The position numbers and the translations under genes are program-made. A stretch of DNA of 64,000 nt from Stachybotrys elegans (lineage: Eukaryota > Ascomycota > Sordariomycetes > Hypocreales > Stachybotryaceae), in assembly GCA_020746835.1 (NCBI GenBank), contig JAGPNK010000002.1, positions 310,001-374,000 of the forward strand. The letters are read 5' to 3'. How positions within the stretch are numbered: the stretch's first letter is position 1; each line of letters begins with the position of its first letter. Positions 9,985-20,339 of the stretch are shown in pieces. Under the pieces are notes generated by a model. That model had not been told where the DNA came from. It saw only the letters and a program-made list of their open reading frames with translations, and did not search any database.

Positions 9985-11413
9985 GGATGTCTTCCTCGGT
10001 TGAGTCCGCGACGGTCACTGGGATCGTCGCCATATGTCATAGCTCAAAAGTGGTCTGAGGAGGGCGCAAGTGGCCGAGGGACTCGGTTCTGGGTGACTGG
10101 GGTAGGGCAACAAGCGGAAGCAGCCCCGGCACCAGCACATGCATTGACGTCAGTCGGCGGCTGTACTTTTATTGTGTTCTTTATAGCTAAAGATACAGAT
10201 GATGGAGACAAACCTGGCTTGCTTTCGAATTAGCTGTGTACTGTATATGCTAGTTAATTGGATGGGGGTTTGTGAGGGCCAAGAAGTACAAAAGTGGGAT
10301 AATAATAACTGGCCCTGCATGCTACTACTACCAGCCCTATTAAAATAAATGGCCGTACCGCTTGGTTGGTTGTTAACTATCGTTATCTTTTGTCACTTTG
10401 GTTGGCAAGGTAACCCGCACGTGCTGTCATATCTCTCTGTTTATATCAAGAGCCCATTGTGCGGCACCGATGGGAATGAGCTGGAGGGCGGAGTCTGGAA
10501 ACAAGTGTTCACTTTCGAGCCATGACATAACGGCGTTGGTGCAATGTAAGATAGCCAATCGAGTTTAAATAACAGAAGAGGCACATGCATACATGCACTG
10601 GCTTGAGTGAAACTCTACGCGGCCTACATCACTATCCACTACGCCCTGTTTGGATTCATGGAGTTGGCGCCTGGACAAGACTGAGAGCTTCTTGCTCACT
10701 GACGAACATGTTCCAGGTTGCTGGTACGAGCGAATAACTCGGCGCTGTTTGGCACGAAGATGACCACAACACGCCCTACAGATGCGTCTCCATCTTCTCC
10801 TCACCGGCAGTGGAGAGATGAATCCTCCGCAACTGCTGCACGGCCGTTGCTATCGTGCCATGCGGCTGTCTGAACAAGGCATTCCGCCGGATCAGAATAT
10901 TTGTACGCTTTGTTGCTCTTGGGTATCGAGGTCGATGTGTACGCGTACAGCCTCTATACCTCCTCACATCTCTCATCAACTCGGAGGAATAGCGAAAGCC
11001 TCACGGTGCTCTTCCAAGTTTATTCCTGGGTCGTCAATGATTTGGCGGGGTAATTCTCCGTCACTACTGTCAACAGACCCCGTAATTTCCCCGACGTCTT
11101 GGCAGCCATTCAGAGGTGAACGAACCTATCCTGATTCAGTAAACTCTGGCCTTAGACCTGGGGTAATGGATCTAGGGATCCAGCTATGGCTCCGCATTGG
11201 GGTCAACAGCCATCTATCAACTCGTTGGTCGCGGGAAAATAGTAATTGATAACCGGACAAGCGTATGACGTACTTAGTACAGAGTGAAACAGTTCAAGCC
11301 AAGAAGTACGGGCCGATAGACCAAGTATAAGTATGGCCTGATGCCCCGGGCCCTCAGTCTGTTCTCTTCCAGCATCTTGTCCTTCTTCAATACCCTTTGC
11401 CTTTTCCGGCATC
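9985..11413. other. 1.4-kb region without a supported gene
   Basis: Open frames on both strands (for example 10782-11249 plus, 10565-10979 minus) lack recognisable domains. Minus-strand fragments around 10700-10990 look weakly protein-like but are cut by stops, so a decayed gene is possible. The last 150 bp form the upstream region of the small secreted-protein gene. Confidence 0.4.
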
Positions 11414-11839
11414 ATGATGTGGAAATTCCTTGTCACTATGTCGCTTTCGGCGATTGCTGCTGCTCAACAAGTCTTTGAGCCAGTAGAGGGTCCAAGTCCT
11501 CGGCCACAATGCCGAGGTAAAGACTTCCCCAACAAGCCAACATATTCGTTCACTCCGTTTAGCTACACCATGACTACAACTGTCAGATATGCAACTTCAG
11601 CTGCTCCTCCTACAGCCACAACAACTTATGCCGCCCCGTCTGAATCCTTGACATCGCTGCTACCTCCCATATCATACACGACATGGGGAAGCTGGGACCC
11701 TACTGCCACAGAGGCTGCCAGAGACACTGACGATCCATATGGAGAGGCTGCTTGGACTGCGCTATGGGAAGCGGCCGACCCCCCTGACTTTGTTCCAACT
11801 GGCCTCTACAGCACAACGGTGGAGCCGACGCCTAGCTAG
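11414..11839 (+). CDS. Small secreted Ser/Thr/Pro-rich protein
   Basis: Intronless, 141 residues. It begins with a clear signal peptide (MMWKFLVTMSLSAIAAA, cleavage near Ala-Gln-Gln). An alternative ATG one codon later is equally good. The mature part is rich in Thr, Ser, Ala and Pro, with Trp-containing patches (TTWGSWDPTA, EAAWTALWEAADPP), and has only one Cys, so it is not a disulfide-stabilised effector. There is no GPI tail. I do not recognise a family. The reading frame is intact, with clean start and stop and a secretion signal, which supports a real gene encoding a cell-wall or extracellular protein. Confidence 0.6.
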   Translation: MMWKFLVTMSLSAIAAAQQVFEPVEGPSPRPQCRGKDFPNKPTYSFTPFSYTMTTTVRYATSAAPPTATTTYAAPSESLTSLLPPISYTTWGSWDPTATEAARDTDDPYGEAAWTALWEAADPPDFVPTGLYSTTVEPTPS

Positions 11840-12205
11840 AGTTTGCGGCAGTAGAACGCGACGTATTTCTCCCTCAGCAGTAACCGTTGCTAGAACAAGC
11901 TTTTGAGTAGATGCCACACATGGCGCTTGCATCGGTGCTATCACGAAAGCATCGAAAGCCCGCCGTCCTCTTTGCTAGTGCTGATCAAGAGACCTTGCTA
12001 CTTTAGCAGCTGTTGGGCGGGGGAGTCGAGCAGAGAAAGCTCTCTGCATCAAAGGGAGTCCATGATGCGTCCTGCCCAACTCTGTGCTCTTAGAACTATT
12101 AATACCGGCGCATCCATCTGCTGGTTCCCACCGAGACAATTGGACCACGCTGTGTGAAGAAGCAGCTCGCTCGTTCCTATTTATACAAAAAGTGGCATCA
12201 GCGCA
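11840..12205 (+). promoter_or_regulatory. Upstream region of the ferritin-like gene
   Basis: No gene seen. A TATTTATACAAAA element sits about 25 bp before the ATG at 12206. Confidence 0.35.
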
Positions 12206-13365
12206 ATGGGTCTTTTCAAGAGCTTCACGGTCGCGGCCAGCTTCCTGAGCTTGGGCTCTGCCAGCGTTGTCCGCCGTTCGTTCAACGTGCCGTCTTCCAA
12301 CGGCTTCCCCAACCCGGATGCTGCGCAGCAAAAGGTTATCGGTGCCCAGGCGGGCGGTCTCTTGCCAAACAGCCCTCTTCCCTCGTCTCTAGATGCGGGA
12401 AGCACCACGGCCTTCCAGCTCATCGCCTTCAACGAGCTATTTGAAACGTCGTATTTCTCCTCTCTGCTCCACAACATCACCGAAAGGCTTCCCGGCTACG
12501 AAGCCGCCGACCACCGGGTTGCAACCGCAATCAAGGCAGTTCTTGCCGTAGGCACGATTCATTTCTACCTGATCAAGGCCCTGCGCTGACTATATATGGC
12601 ATGTAGCAAGAGGAGCTCCATGCAATAGGTGCGATCGCGACTCTGCAAAATGCCGGCAAGTTCGCCCCGTCTGCCTGCAAGTACCAGTTCCCGACGGCAA
12701 GCCTCGTCGACTCCATCTTCTTTGCCGAAACATTCACCGCCGCGGTTCTAGGTGCTCTGCAGGGCGCCAATGTCCTCTTCTCTCAGGGTGGACTGTCGCC
12801 CGTTGTGCAGCTCATCTCGTCCATCATTGGCCAGGAGGGTGAGCAAAACGGCTACTACCGCTACTTTCTCAACCGGATTCCATCCGAAAAGCCCTTCCTG
12901 ACCTACGTCCCGGCCCCGTTTGCCTTCTCGGTTCTGCAGGCTGTCGTCGTGCCAGGCTCTTGCCCCTACCCGCTGTCGAATATCAACCTGCCAATCTTCC
13001 CGCTCCTCTTCCCCAACGGCCGACCTGTTCCTATCGACCTCCTGAAGCCGGAGGACCAGATCATCAAGTTTACCGGCGATCTCTCCCAGGCGCCCAACGG
13101 CAAGAAATACATTGGGAAGCCGTGTGACGGGCTGTATCTCACCTACACGGCGGGACAGCAGCTCCCAATTTCTGTTTCCATCTTCAACGTCAAGTGGAAA
13201 GGCAGTCAGATTACCTTTGAGGCCCAGTTCCCATACACTGCGAATGTCCTGGCAGGATTCACTCACGCAGCCCTCACTACAACGAACAAGTTTGACACCC
13301 AAGATGCAGTGGCGGGTAGCACTCTTGTCGGGCCTGCTCTCCTCCAAGTTAACAACCCTATCTGA
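12206..13365 (+). CDS. LsdA/Rds1-type secreted protein with ferritin-like domain
   Basis: Two exons, 12206-12547 and 12607-13365, 366 residues. The spliced join restores VLAQEELHAIGAIATLQNAG, the second ferritin-type helix. A signal peptide (MGLFKSFTVAASFLSLGSAS) precedes a conserved NPDAAQQKVIGAQAGGLLPN stretch and a helical ferritin_2-like bundle (about residues 55-180), with Glu residues in FNELFE and QEELHA in the metal-ligand positions of the family. The C-terminal half is beta-rich and ends at a conserved ALLQVNNP. Relatives are called late sexual development protein (LsdA) or stress-response protein Rds1. The biochemical role is unknown; expression in development or stress is inferred from relatives. 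Confidence 0.85.
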
Positions 13366-15386
13366 GCAATCCAAATAACCGCCCCTGATTACTTTCACAT
13401 TGCATTAGCTTCCCTTGGCATATAATAATTACTATCGCCAGTCGTGCTAGCGTACCGAATACGCTGCCCTTATTTCCTTGATGGAGGGTGCGGATAAGCA
13501 AAAGGACAAAAGCCTATTGCAAATTGTTAATATGATTGAGCTACATGTATTCTTACATAAATTTCTGCAGACTCAAAATCTTATAGCACCGCAAATTATG
13601 TTGACAACATTCTCATAAAAAACTTCAGCTCCTTGTCAGCATCTCCAAACCTATCTACCATGGTGGACTGCTCTTTCCCTTTACACTACTTAGGTTTGTC
13701 ATGATAGGCTGAAATGCGAATTGTGCATAATGCCTTTAACAACGTAGCACGAGTCTCGGTATATGTGAGGTGACACTAGTCACGTCATCACACAACATGT
13801 CATTAAATTTGTCAACGGTAGGTTCTGCGATTGGCTGTGCCACGAGTACTACCACCACGTCTAAGCCGCATGGCCCTTACGGGGCAAGGAATACACCTCT
13901 GCTTTCGAGAGCTGAGTTTAAATTCGCTTTGTGTCTCTGGCCTCTCTCTCGCGCCATGATCGTAGGCCTCAGCAACCAACCTGTACACCGCGCCTGTGTG
14001 GAGAAACTTTGAAGCAGTATTGGCCTGCAGTTACATGTCATTTACAAGCCATAAATGGCGGCAGCAGCATCTACGTCTTGTTGGAAATAGGGGTCGATCC
14101 GATGAGGGCCGTGGCTGTTAAGAAGCCTCACCTGCCACAATACCGCCACTGGGCATAGTCCAGCCGGTCTGGGGTCATGACCGAGTCGGTCCTCTCGGAG
14201 ATAGGGTGATCCGTCGCTTCGTTTTTCGATTTCGGCCGACATGAACCGTGGCAGCCGTATCGCTTCGGCTGCGTCAATTAGTATCTAACCCGTTTCTATA
14301 GATAGCCTGTCAAGCAACAGCTCGAGGGAAATTGCTCACACCGTGCCAGCATTATGCTTGTTGGTCCATTTCTCACGACCGGGTATATTCAGGTATTCCT
14401 CGCCCTCGGAGTGCAGACGGGTCAGAAGCCAACGACATGGTCGTTGGATCCATGCGTCACCTTACTCAGTATGTGGGCGGCAATGCAACTTGTGATCCTA
14501 GCCTGGTTCCGATAGGCAACAGGGGCTCAGAACGCAATCGAACACCAAACTCCCCGTGTTGGAGTATTCGGATCCCTGTATCATATCCTTATCAACATGG
14601 GCGGTGGTTTGCAACTCATTGTATTTGCCTGAATCCGCCGGCAGCGTGTTGTGTTTTGGTAGGCCTGGTGCGTCGAACGCTATGGGTAGCGGCCTTATTG
14701 GGCCGTCCATGACTTCGGAAAGCTGCAATTCAGTACCCAAACTGGCCAAGCGGGCTCGCCGAGCTGATGGGTCGCGTTCGGAATCAGACCAACCTCTTCG
14801 TAAACGAATCAGGCCTTACTCATCAGCAGGGTGTATTGGATGACTCAGACACGATCGAACCATGGTCAGCATGAAAGAGATGCAGAGAAGGCGCGGTCGC
14901 GAGAAAACACGAGATGTCAAGCGATATTTCCTCCAAGCCCATCAGAAGGCGTTGGAAACCAGTCTGCCACTCCTCCGAGATTTCAAGATATTGAATAGAT
15001 ATTTTTTTACTGTGCGCAATGAGGGATAAGCATCAGCATCTGAAGTCGAGAATGTCTAAAAGTGCCGGGGTGGTTGGGGATTTGAAGAGGGGTTGGTTGT
15101 GGCTGTGTACATAAACGACCTTCTCCACTGGGAGCTGCCAAGATGTCCGCCTGACTCTACCGGAGTAATCACGAGAATTGAGTATGGCTGAGCAGGGCGT
15201 AGCAGGAAAACTGCATATCTCGTATTCACGGCTGGGCTATCTCGGCCTTGCAACATATATAAAACGAAGTGCTCTCTTAGTACCCTCCATCACATCTCTT
15301 ACTATCTCTCTCAGTCGGCCTCGATTTCTTTTTTCCCCAAATACTTCAGCAATCAGGGTTCGCGGCTTCGGTCACCAACAAACGCT
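13366..15386. other. 2-kb region, no firmly supported gene
   Basis: The DNA is mostly without coding character. One short frame at 14863-15030 (+), starting MVSMKEMQRRRGREK and ending with stop TAA, has natural-looking codon use and could be the last exon of a lost gene, but nothing upstream joins to it convincingly. The final 150 bp are the promoter of the GH16 gene. Confidence 0.4.
15256..15264 (+). promoter_or_regulatory. TATA box of the GH16 gene
   Basis: TATATAAAA, 123 bp upstream of the ATG at 15387 and followed by a C/T-rich leader, is a good match to a fungal TATA element. Confidence 0.5.
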
Positions 15387-16749
15387 ATGTTTATCAAGTC
15401 AGTGAGCGCTACCGTAGTGGCAGTGGCAGCCACCCTGGTCTCTGCTCAGACCTCTACGGAATGTCAGCCGCTCAATGGAAGTAGGATGAACCATTGAATC
15501 TTAACATCTCACCTTGTATTTTGCTGACATTTCACTACTCTAGCTTGCCCTGCCAATTCGGCTGTTGGCCGGAACAGGATCGACTGCGACCTTACTCAGG
15601 GACCATGCAGCGCCTTTTTCAATCTTGAGGGAACGGTGATATCTTATGACGAGACTGGTGCCGTCTTTAGCATCAACAGAGAGGGCCAAGCTCCGACGAT
15701 AGAGAGCCATGATTACATTTTCTTTGGCCGAGTCGAAGTGGAGCTCCAAGGTGCCCTCGGTCGGGGCATCGTGACGAGCTCCGTACTCGAGTCGGCCGAT
15801 CTTGATGAGATCGACTGGGAAATGGTCGGCGCCGACCTGCAGCGGGTTCAGTCCAACTACTTTGGCAAAGGGGACCTCTCATCATACGACCGCGGCGGCT
15901 TCCACGGCGTGGCAGACCCCTTGACTACCTCGCATACGTATACCTTGGAATGGACGGCGGAAAAATTGGAGTGGATTATTGATGGCGTTGTCATTCGCAC
16001 TCTGAGGTATGAGGAAGCCCAGGGTGGAACTCGCTACCCGCAGACTCCGATGAAGATCAAACTGGGAACCTGGGTTGGAGGCGGACGGAACAGCCCAGAG
16101 GGCACTGTCGAGTGGGCAGGCGGATATACCGACTTTTCAGAGGCACCCTTTGTGGCACGCTACAAGAGGATCTCGATTATCGACTACGCTGGTGGCAGCG
16201 GACCTACCACGGATGACATCAGAGAATATGTTTATGGAGATCAGTCAGGATCTTGGGAGAGTATCCGTGTGGTAAGGGCGGACGGCAGCATTAAGGAGCC
16301 GAGCCAGCCGAGCGAGCCCCAAGAGCCAACCACCCCTTCAACGACGACGCCGAGGCCGACAACCACAATACAACCACAACCACAACCACAACCACAACCA
16401 CAACCACCTCGACGACTAGGACCACAACAACGACTTCGACGACCGAGGATGAGACAACGACCACTACAACTGCGTCTGAGACAGAAATGTCTACGACCGA
16501 GAGTGAGAGCTCCACCGAGAGTGAGAGCTCCACCGAGACGACTCACGAAACTACTTCAAGTACTTTCACCACTTTCACCACCGATGCCCCATCAACGACT
16601 ACGCCTGCACCCGCAACCACATCTGGAGGCAATGCGGACGATACGGATGCCAATGAAGATGCCCAAATGGTGCTCGTGCTCGTAGTGCTGCTTCGGGCTT
16701 CACACTCGCTATTCTTGCCGGAGTCTTCGTGGTTTTCCAGCTGCTATAA
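15387..16749 (+). pseudogene. GPI-anchored GH16 (CRH-like) transglycosylase, frame broken near C terminus
   Basis: Exons 15387-15480 and 15544 onward. A signal peptide (MFIKSVSATVVAVAATLVSA) and a Cys-rich start lead into a GH16 domain with the catalytic DEIDWEMVG motif (nucleophile and acid/base Glu flanking Asp), as in CRH enzymes that crosslink chitin to beta-glucan in the wall. After about residue 250 comes a Ser/Thr-rich linker and a GPI-type tail ending FVVFQLL. These parts lie in three different frames: the frame shifts near 16368, in an ACAACC repeat, and near 16663, in a C-run, each time as if one base were missing. The catalytic domain itself is intact. The breaks may be sequence errors; otherwise the GPI anchor is lost. 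Confidence 0.75.
16371..16406 (+). repeat. ACAACC hexanucleotide microsatellite
   Basis: Five to six tandem copies of a CAACCA unit within the Thr-rich linker of the GH16 gene. Just upstream the register is broken by a 5-nt unit (ACAAT), where the reading frame changes. Confidence 0.75.
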
Positions 16750-17604
16750 CTTCGTCTGATGTGATAATGAGCTGATATTCTACGAGTGTCATAAATTTTC
16801 TTGTCAACTATCATATATTTTAATCTTAGCGAGGGCTTTCTTGGAGTCACTGATAGCTATGTCATTAGGGCATACGATTGGCACTTCCGACATACATTAG
16901 ACTGGAGATTAGATTGCAAAATAGATTAGCGGTTCTGGAGGTTATGCTATCGTCAACGTGCAAGGTGATAATCTGATGTGCGCATGAGCCGTGAATTGAC
17001 ATTGACCACCTCACGAATCCCGCTGGTAACTTGATCTCATAACCATGCGAGGGAAGTTAAGCAGTTTCTTGACACTCTGAGACGACAGGCAAGCCGGTTG
17101 GCAATCTTATGTTGTCTTCTTAAGAGGACATTTATGTATATATGCGACGTGCTTTACAGACAGCCAGATGCACCACTCGTTCGTTGTTGCATGAGCGCGA
17201 CGCGACATGGACGCTCTTCAGGTGAAGCCTTGTCCCCTCCAAGAGAGTTCGGTCGCACGGTTCCAAACTCTTGCTTCTACCGAAGAGCATACATATATAT
17301 GTAGAGTCGCTATAGGTTAGGAGGTTCTAGCGGCGGTTGTTTGACTTCGGCTATCTTCTATTTTAAACCGTTTCAATGACGGGATATTCCGATCTGCGGC
17401 CCGCCCTTCTCCACGGAAGCCAGCAAGGACCATTTCTCGGTAATACCCGTGATGGCGCGACCTACTAGCTCACGTCACCAACATCTGCTCATATACCACC
17501 TCTACTGTTTGCTACACACACACGCTACGAGAGTCGACGAGTCGGAGCAAGACCTTCAAGGATTGGGGCGTTGCCATGACCTGATGTGGATTGGCTATCA
17601 AGAA
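16750..17604. other. Intergenic region between convergent genes
   Basis: No supported gene; it lies between the 3' ends of the GH16 gene and the minus-strand secreted-protein gene. Confidence 0.4.
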
Positions 17605-18552
17605 TTATTTGCCTGTACCGAGTAACAAATCCCTCCAGTATCCCTCAAATCTCGTCATTTCTGCAATGGTGGCAGTGCCGCCGCCCTCAGCCTCGGCAAC
17701 AATCTTGGTCCTTAGAACGTCACCGTTGGGGTTTGTGTAGACGTTGCAGTAGGCGCTCAGGCCTCGGTAAGGCTGATACACGTACTGGAGCTCGTACTCA
17801 ACGCCCCCGTCCTCCAAGGGGATCGTCTTGTTGTGGCCCGTGAAGGTCATGTCGCGGTTGTAGAAGCCAACCTCCTTCCTCCTGCGCTCGGTACCCTGAT
17901 TGTTGAGGAAGATGTCGAGGAGCTTTCCGTCCTGTGCAAGGACGCGGTTTCGGTGCGCCGAACCCTCAAAGTTATGGACCGAGTAGAGAATGTTGTTCTC
18001 TAGGCGAAAGGTGAGATCTCTCTTCTTGAGGGCCTCCGTCTCCTCCCCACTACTCCTCCGTCAATGATGTCGCCAACGCCGTCACCAATGCCATCCACGA
18101 TGTCAGAGACACCCTCGCCGAGTGTCGCGATGATGGGGTTGAGGTCGATGCTCTCGAGGACATTGTCCACCATGCGCAGAATGTTGCCCAAGCGTGCCTC
18201 AAGCTCAACTTTGGCGGTGACATTGTAGATGCCAAGCTTGACGCGGTCTATGCTTGCATCGACGCCAGCGTTGAAGTTGAGAAGGTTCAGCACCTTGGCA
18301 TCAAGGTGATCTTGGCCGTGATGTTCTGAACCTCGATTGAGATCTCACCAACGGAGACGGAGGCATTGAGGTAGACGTCGGGCTGCTCGTTCAACGGCGG
18401 AATGCCGCTGGTAGTCCCCTCGGTCTCATAGATGGCCGACTCGTCATCACCACGACGGGTGAGCCGGTAGCCATAGTAGCCATCGCCTCTACAGGTGACT
18501 GTGCCGCCAGAGACGCGACCGTCAGGGTTGTCAGTGCCCAGGAGTGCTTCAT
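17605..18552 (-). pseudogene. Secreted protein of unknown family (paralogue A), three frame breaks
   Basis: The ATG at 18552 opens a good signal peptide (MKHSWALTTLTVASLAA). The body lies in successive frames: PPLNEQPDVYLNASVSV (from about 18390), VLNLLNFNAGVDASIDRVKL (from 18290), and LENNILYSVHNFEGSAHRN to the stop at 17605. The order and content match the plus-strand paralogue at 19260-20149 (DVYLN, NAGV, ARLGN, SLDLNP and MTFTG motifs align). Frame changes near 18300 and 18050, and one somewhere between 18550 and 18395, each correspond to one missing base. No catalytic motif is recognised; the sequence alternates hydrophobic residues like an amphipathic beta or helical repeat. A surface role is likely. 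Confidence 0.65.
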
Positions 18553-19259
18553 TGTGCGTTGAGGATGTCGATGATGGGAGCAGAGAAGACAGCACTTGGG
18601 ATGATGCTGAAGGTGGGCATCGGCTACAGATGAGAAACTCGTCCTGGCCAAAACAAGAGGCGGGCAGGCAGGGTCAAAAACCGGTTCTTTTGATGCGGTG
18701 TGCCTCCCTCTCATGCGCTGATGGGCGGCATTGACCCAGGCAAGCCTCAAGTGGCCGCCAAGACGGATTTGGGAGATGATACGACGTTTCCCCGGGTTGC
18801 GAGGTGTATCATATCCTGCCCATCACGCTGGCGCTGGTTAGAGCTCCTGCAAACCCCTGTCGCACAGTCAAAGCCTCCGCCGATCGAGATCGTGAATGCC
18901 AGCATTCTGGGATGGCTAATCTCTTTGCAGCATGGAAATCAGGTTTTGCCCTCCATGTCAAGGGGGTTATTAGTGCCGTTAAGACCACACTCTCGGGTGC
19001 GATTGGGCCATGACGGAGATTACGAAATGCCTCCAAGGATCGTACCATTTAAATCCTGGCCCTTAGATGGCTATATAATGCGTTGTTCTGACGTTCGATC
19101 GACGATCGCTCGGCAATGAAATCGTCTAGTCCTAGCGGCGGTCTACGATCAGCGATTATCGATCCGCGTGAAGCAAACTCGAGTCTCGGACAGACTTCAA
19201 CTTCCAAAGGCACTCCATCCCCATCCGTTTGCACCACGACCGTGTAAACAATCACCATC
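18553..19259. promoter_or_regulatory. Shared divergent promoter of the paralogue pair
   Basis: About 700 bp between two divergently transcribed paralogues. CTATATAA at 19071-19078 is a TATA-like element 188 bp upstream of the plus-strand ATG. Co-regulation of the pair is inference. Confidence 0.45.
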
Positions 19260-20149
19260 ATGCGTCTCGACTACCTGCTGTTCCTCCAGCTGTTCGGCCT
19301 TGTCGCTGCGCAAGAGTCGACAGCATCAGCATCCGTCTCAGCGTCAGACACTGTCTCTGTGACCCCGACCACCACGGGCGGCTCAGATGATGGACCCTCT
19401 ACTACAACCTCGGGCGGCGGTGGCAGCGTCGGCACAGGAGACCTGGGCCCTCCGGACGTCTACCTCAATGTCCCTGAGCTGTCTGTCGACCGCATCGAGC
19501 TGGACGTCGACAATCTCCGCGCAGACATCAACCTCAATGCCGATGTCGCCCGCCTCGTGCAGATCAACGCAGGCATCCAGATCGGAATTGAGAAGGTCAA
19601 CATCACCATTGCCGATGTACAGGCTGAGCTCGAGCTGGTAGTTCGCCTGGGTCATCTGGTCGAAATCGTCAACCGCACGCTGGCTTCTCTAGATCTGAAC
19701 CCGGCCCTCATCAACCTCCTCGACTCTGTTGGGGACATTGTCGAGGGTGTCATTGACGCTGTTGACGGACTCCTCGGCACCATCACCCAGGGCGACAGTG
19801 TGCTGCGATTCCTCGTCGACAACCTCGGCAACATCGTGCAGGAGGTCGTTGAGGGCGGCGGCGAAGCTGTCAGCAGCATTATCGGTAACTACAGGCAGAA
19901 CATGACCTTCACGGGCGACGAGAAGACCTCGAAAACGGCCTGGTACAGCGGACATACGAGTACGCAGAATTGAGCGCACTCGTCAATATCGTCTTCAACC
20001 GTGCTGGACAGATTGTCCAAGCACAGGTCATTAGGGGCGGTGGCAATGAGGACGGAGACGAGGACGAGGAGCCCCCGGCATCTACATCTGCGGCCTCGTC
20101 CAGCGCTGCGCCCACTTCTAGTGCCGCCCCCGAGACCTCAAGTAGCTAG
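19260..20149 (+). pseudogene. Secreted protein of unknown family (paralogue B), one frame break
   Basis: The ATG at 19260 starts a signal peptide (MRLDYLLFLQLFGLVAA) followed by a Ser/Thr-rich spacer to about residue 70. The conserved domain PPDVYLNVPELSVDRIELDV...NLRADINLNADV...ASLDLNPALINLL follows, and then a Gly-Asp-Val-type repeat (VGDIVEGVIDAVDGLLG). After MTFTGDE the frame continues only if one base is supplied near 19922. It then reads LENGLVQRTYEYAELSAL...IVFNRAGQIVQAQV and an acidic, Ser/Ala-rich tail to the TAG at 20149. As read, the protein would stop at 19973. The family appears widespread in fungi but without known function. Confidence 0.7.
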
Positions 20150-20339
20150 GACATGAGGTTGGAACAATAATGGACAATATATGCCGAATTCATGCTCTCG
20201 TTTGTCACATCACTCTCCCGGATGCCCATAGGCTGCATCTGCGACAGCTCAATAGCTATCGAAGACACTTCCGGTTCACGGCTAGGAAGAGTACGAGATA
20301 AACATGGCAAATGAATAAAAAATAAAGTAATATGCCAAA

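Noticed and set aside
14863..15030. Short plausible frame starting MVSMKEMQ
   Set aside because: Too short and with no joinable upstream exon; kept only as a remark in the intergenic entry.
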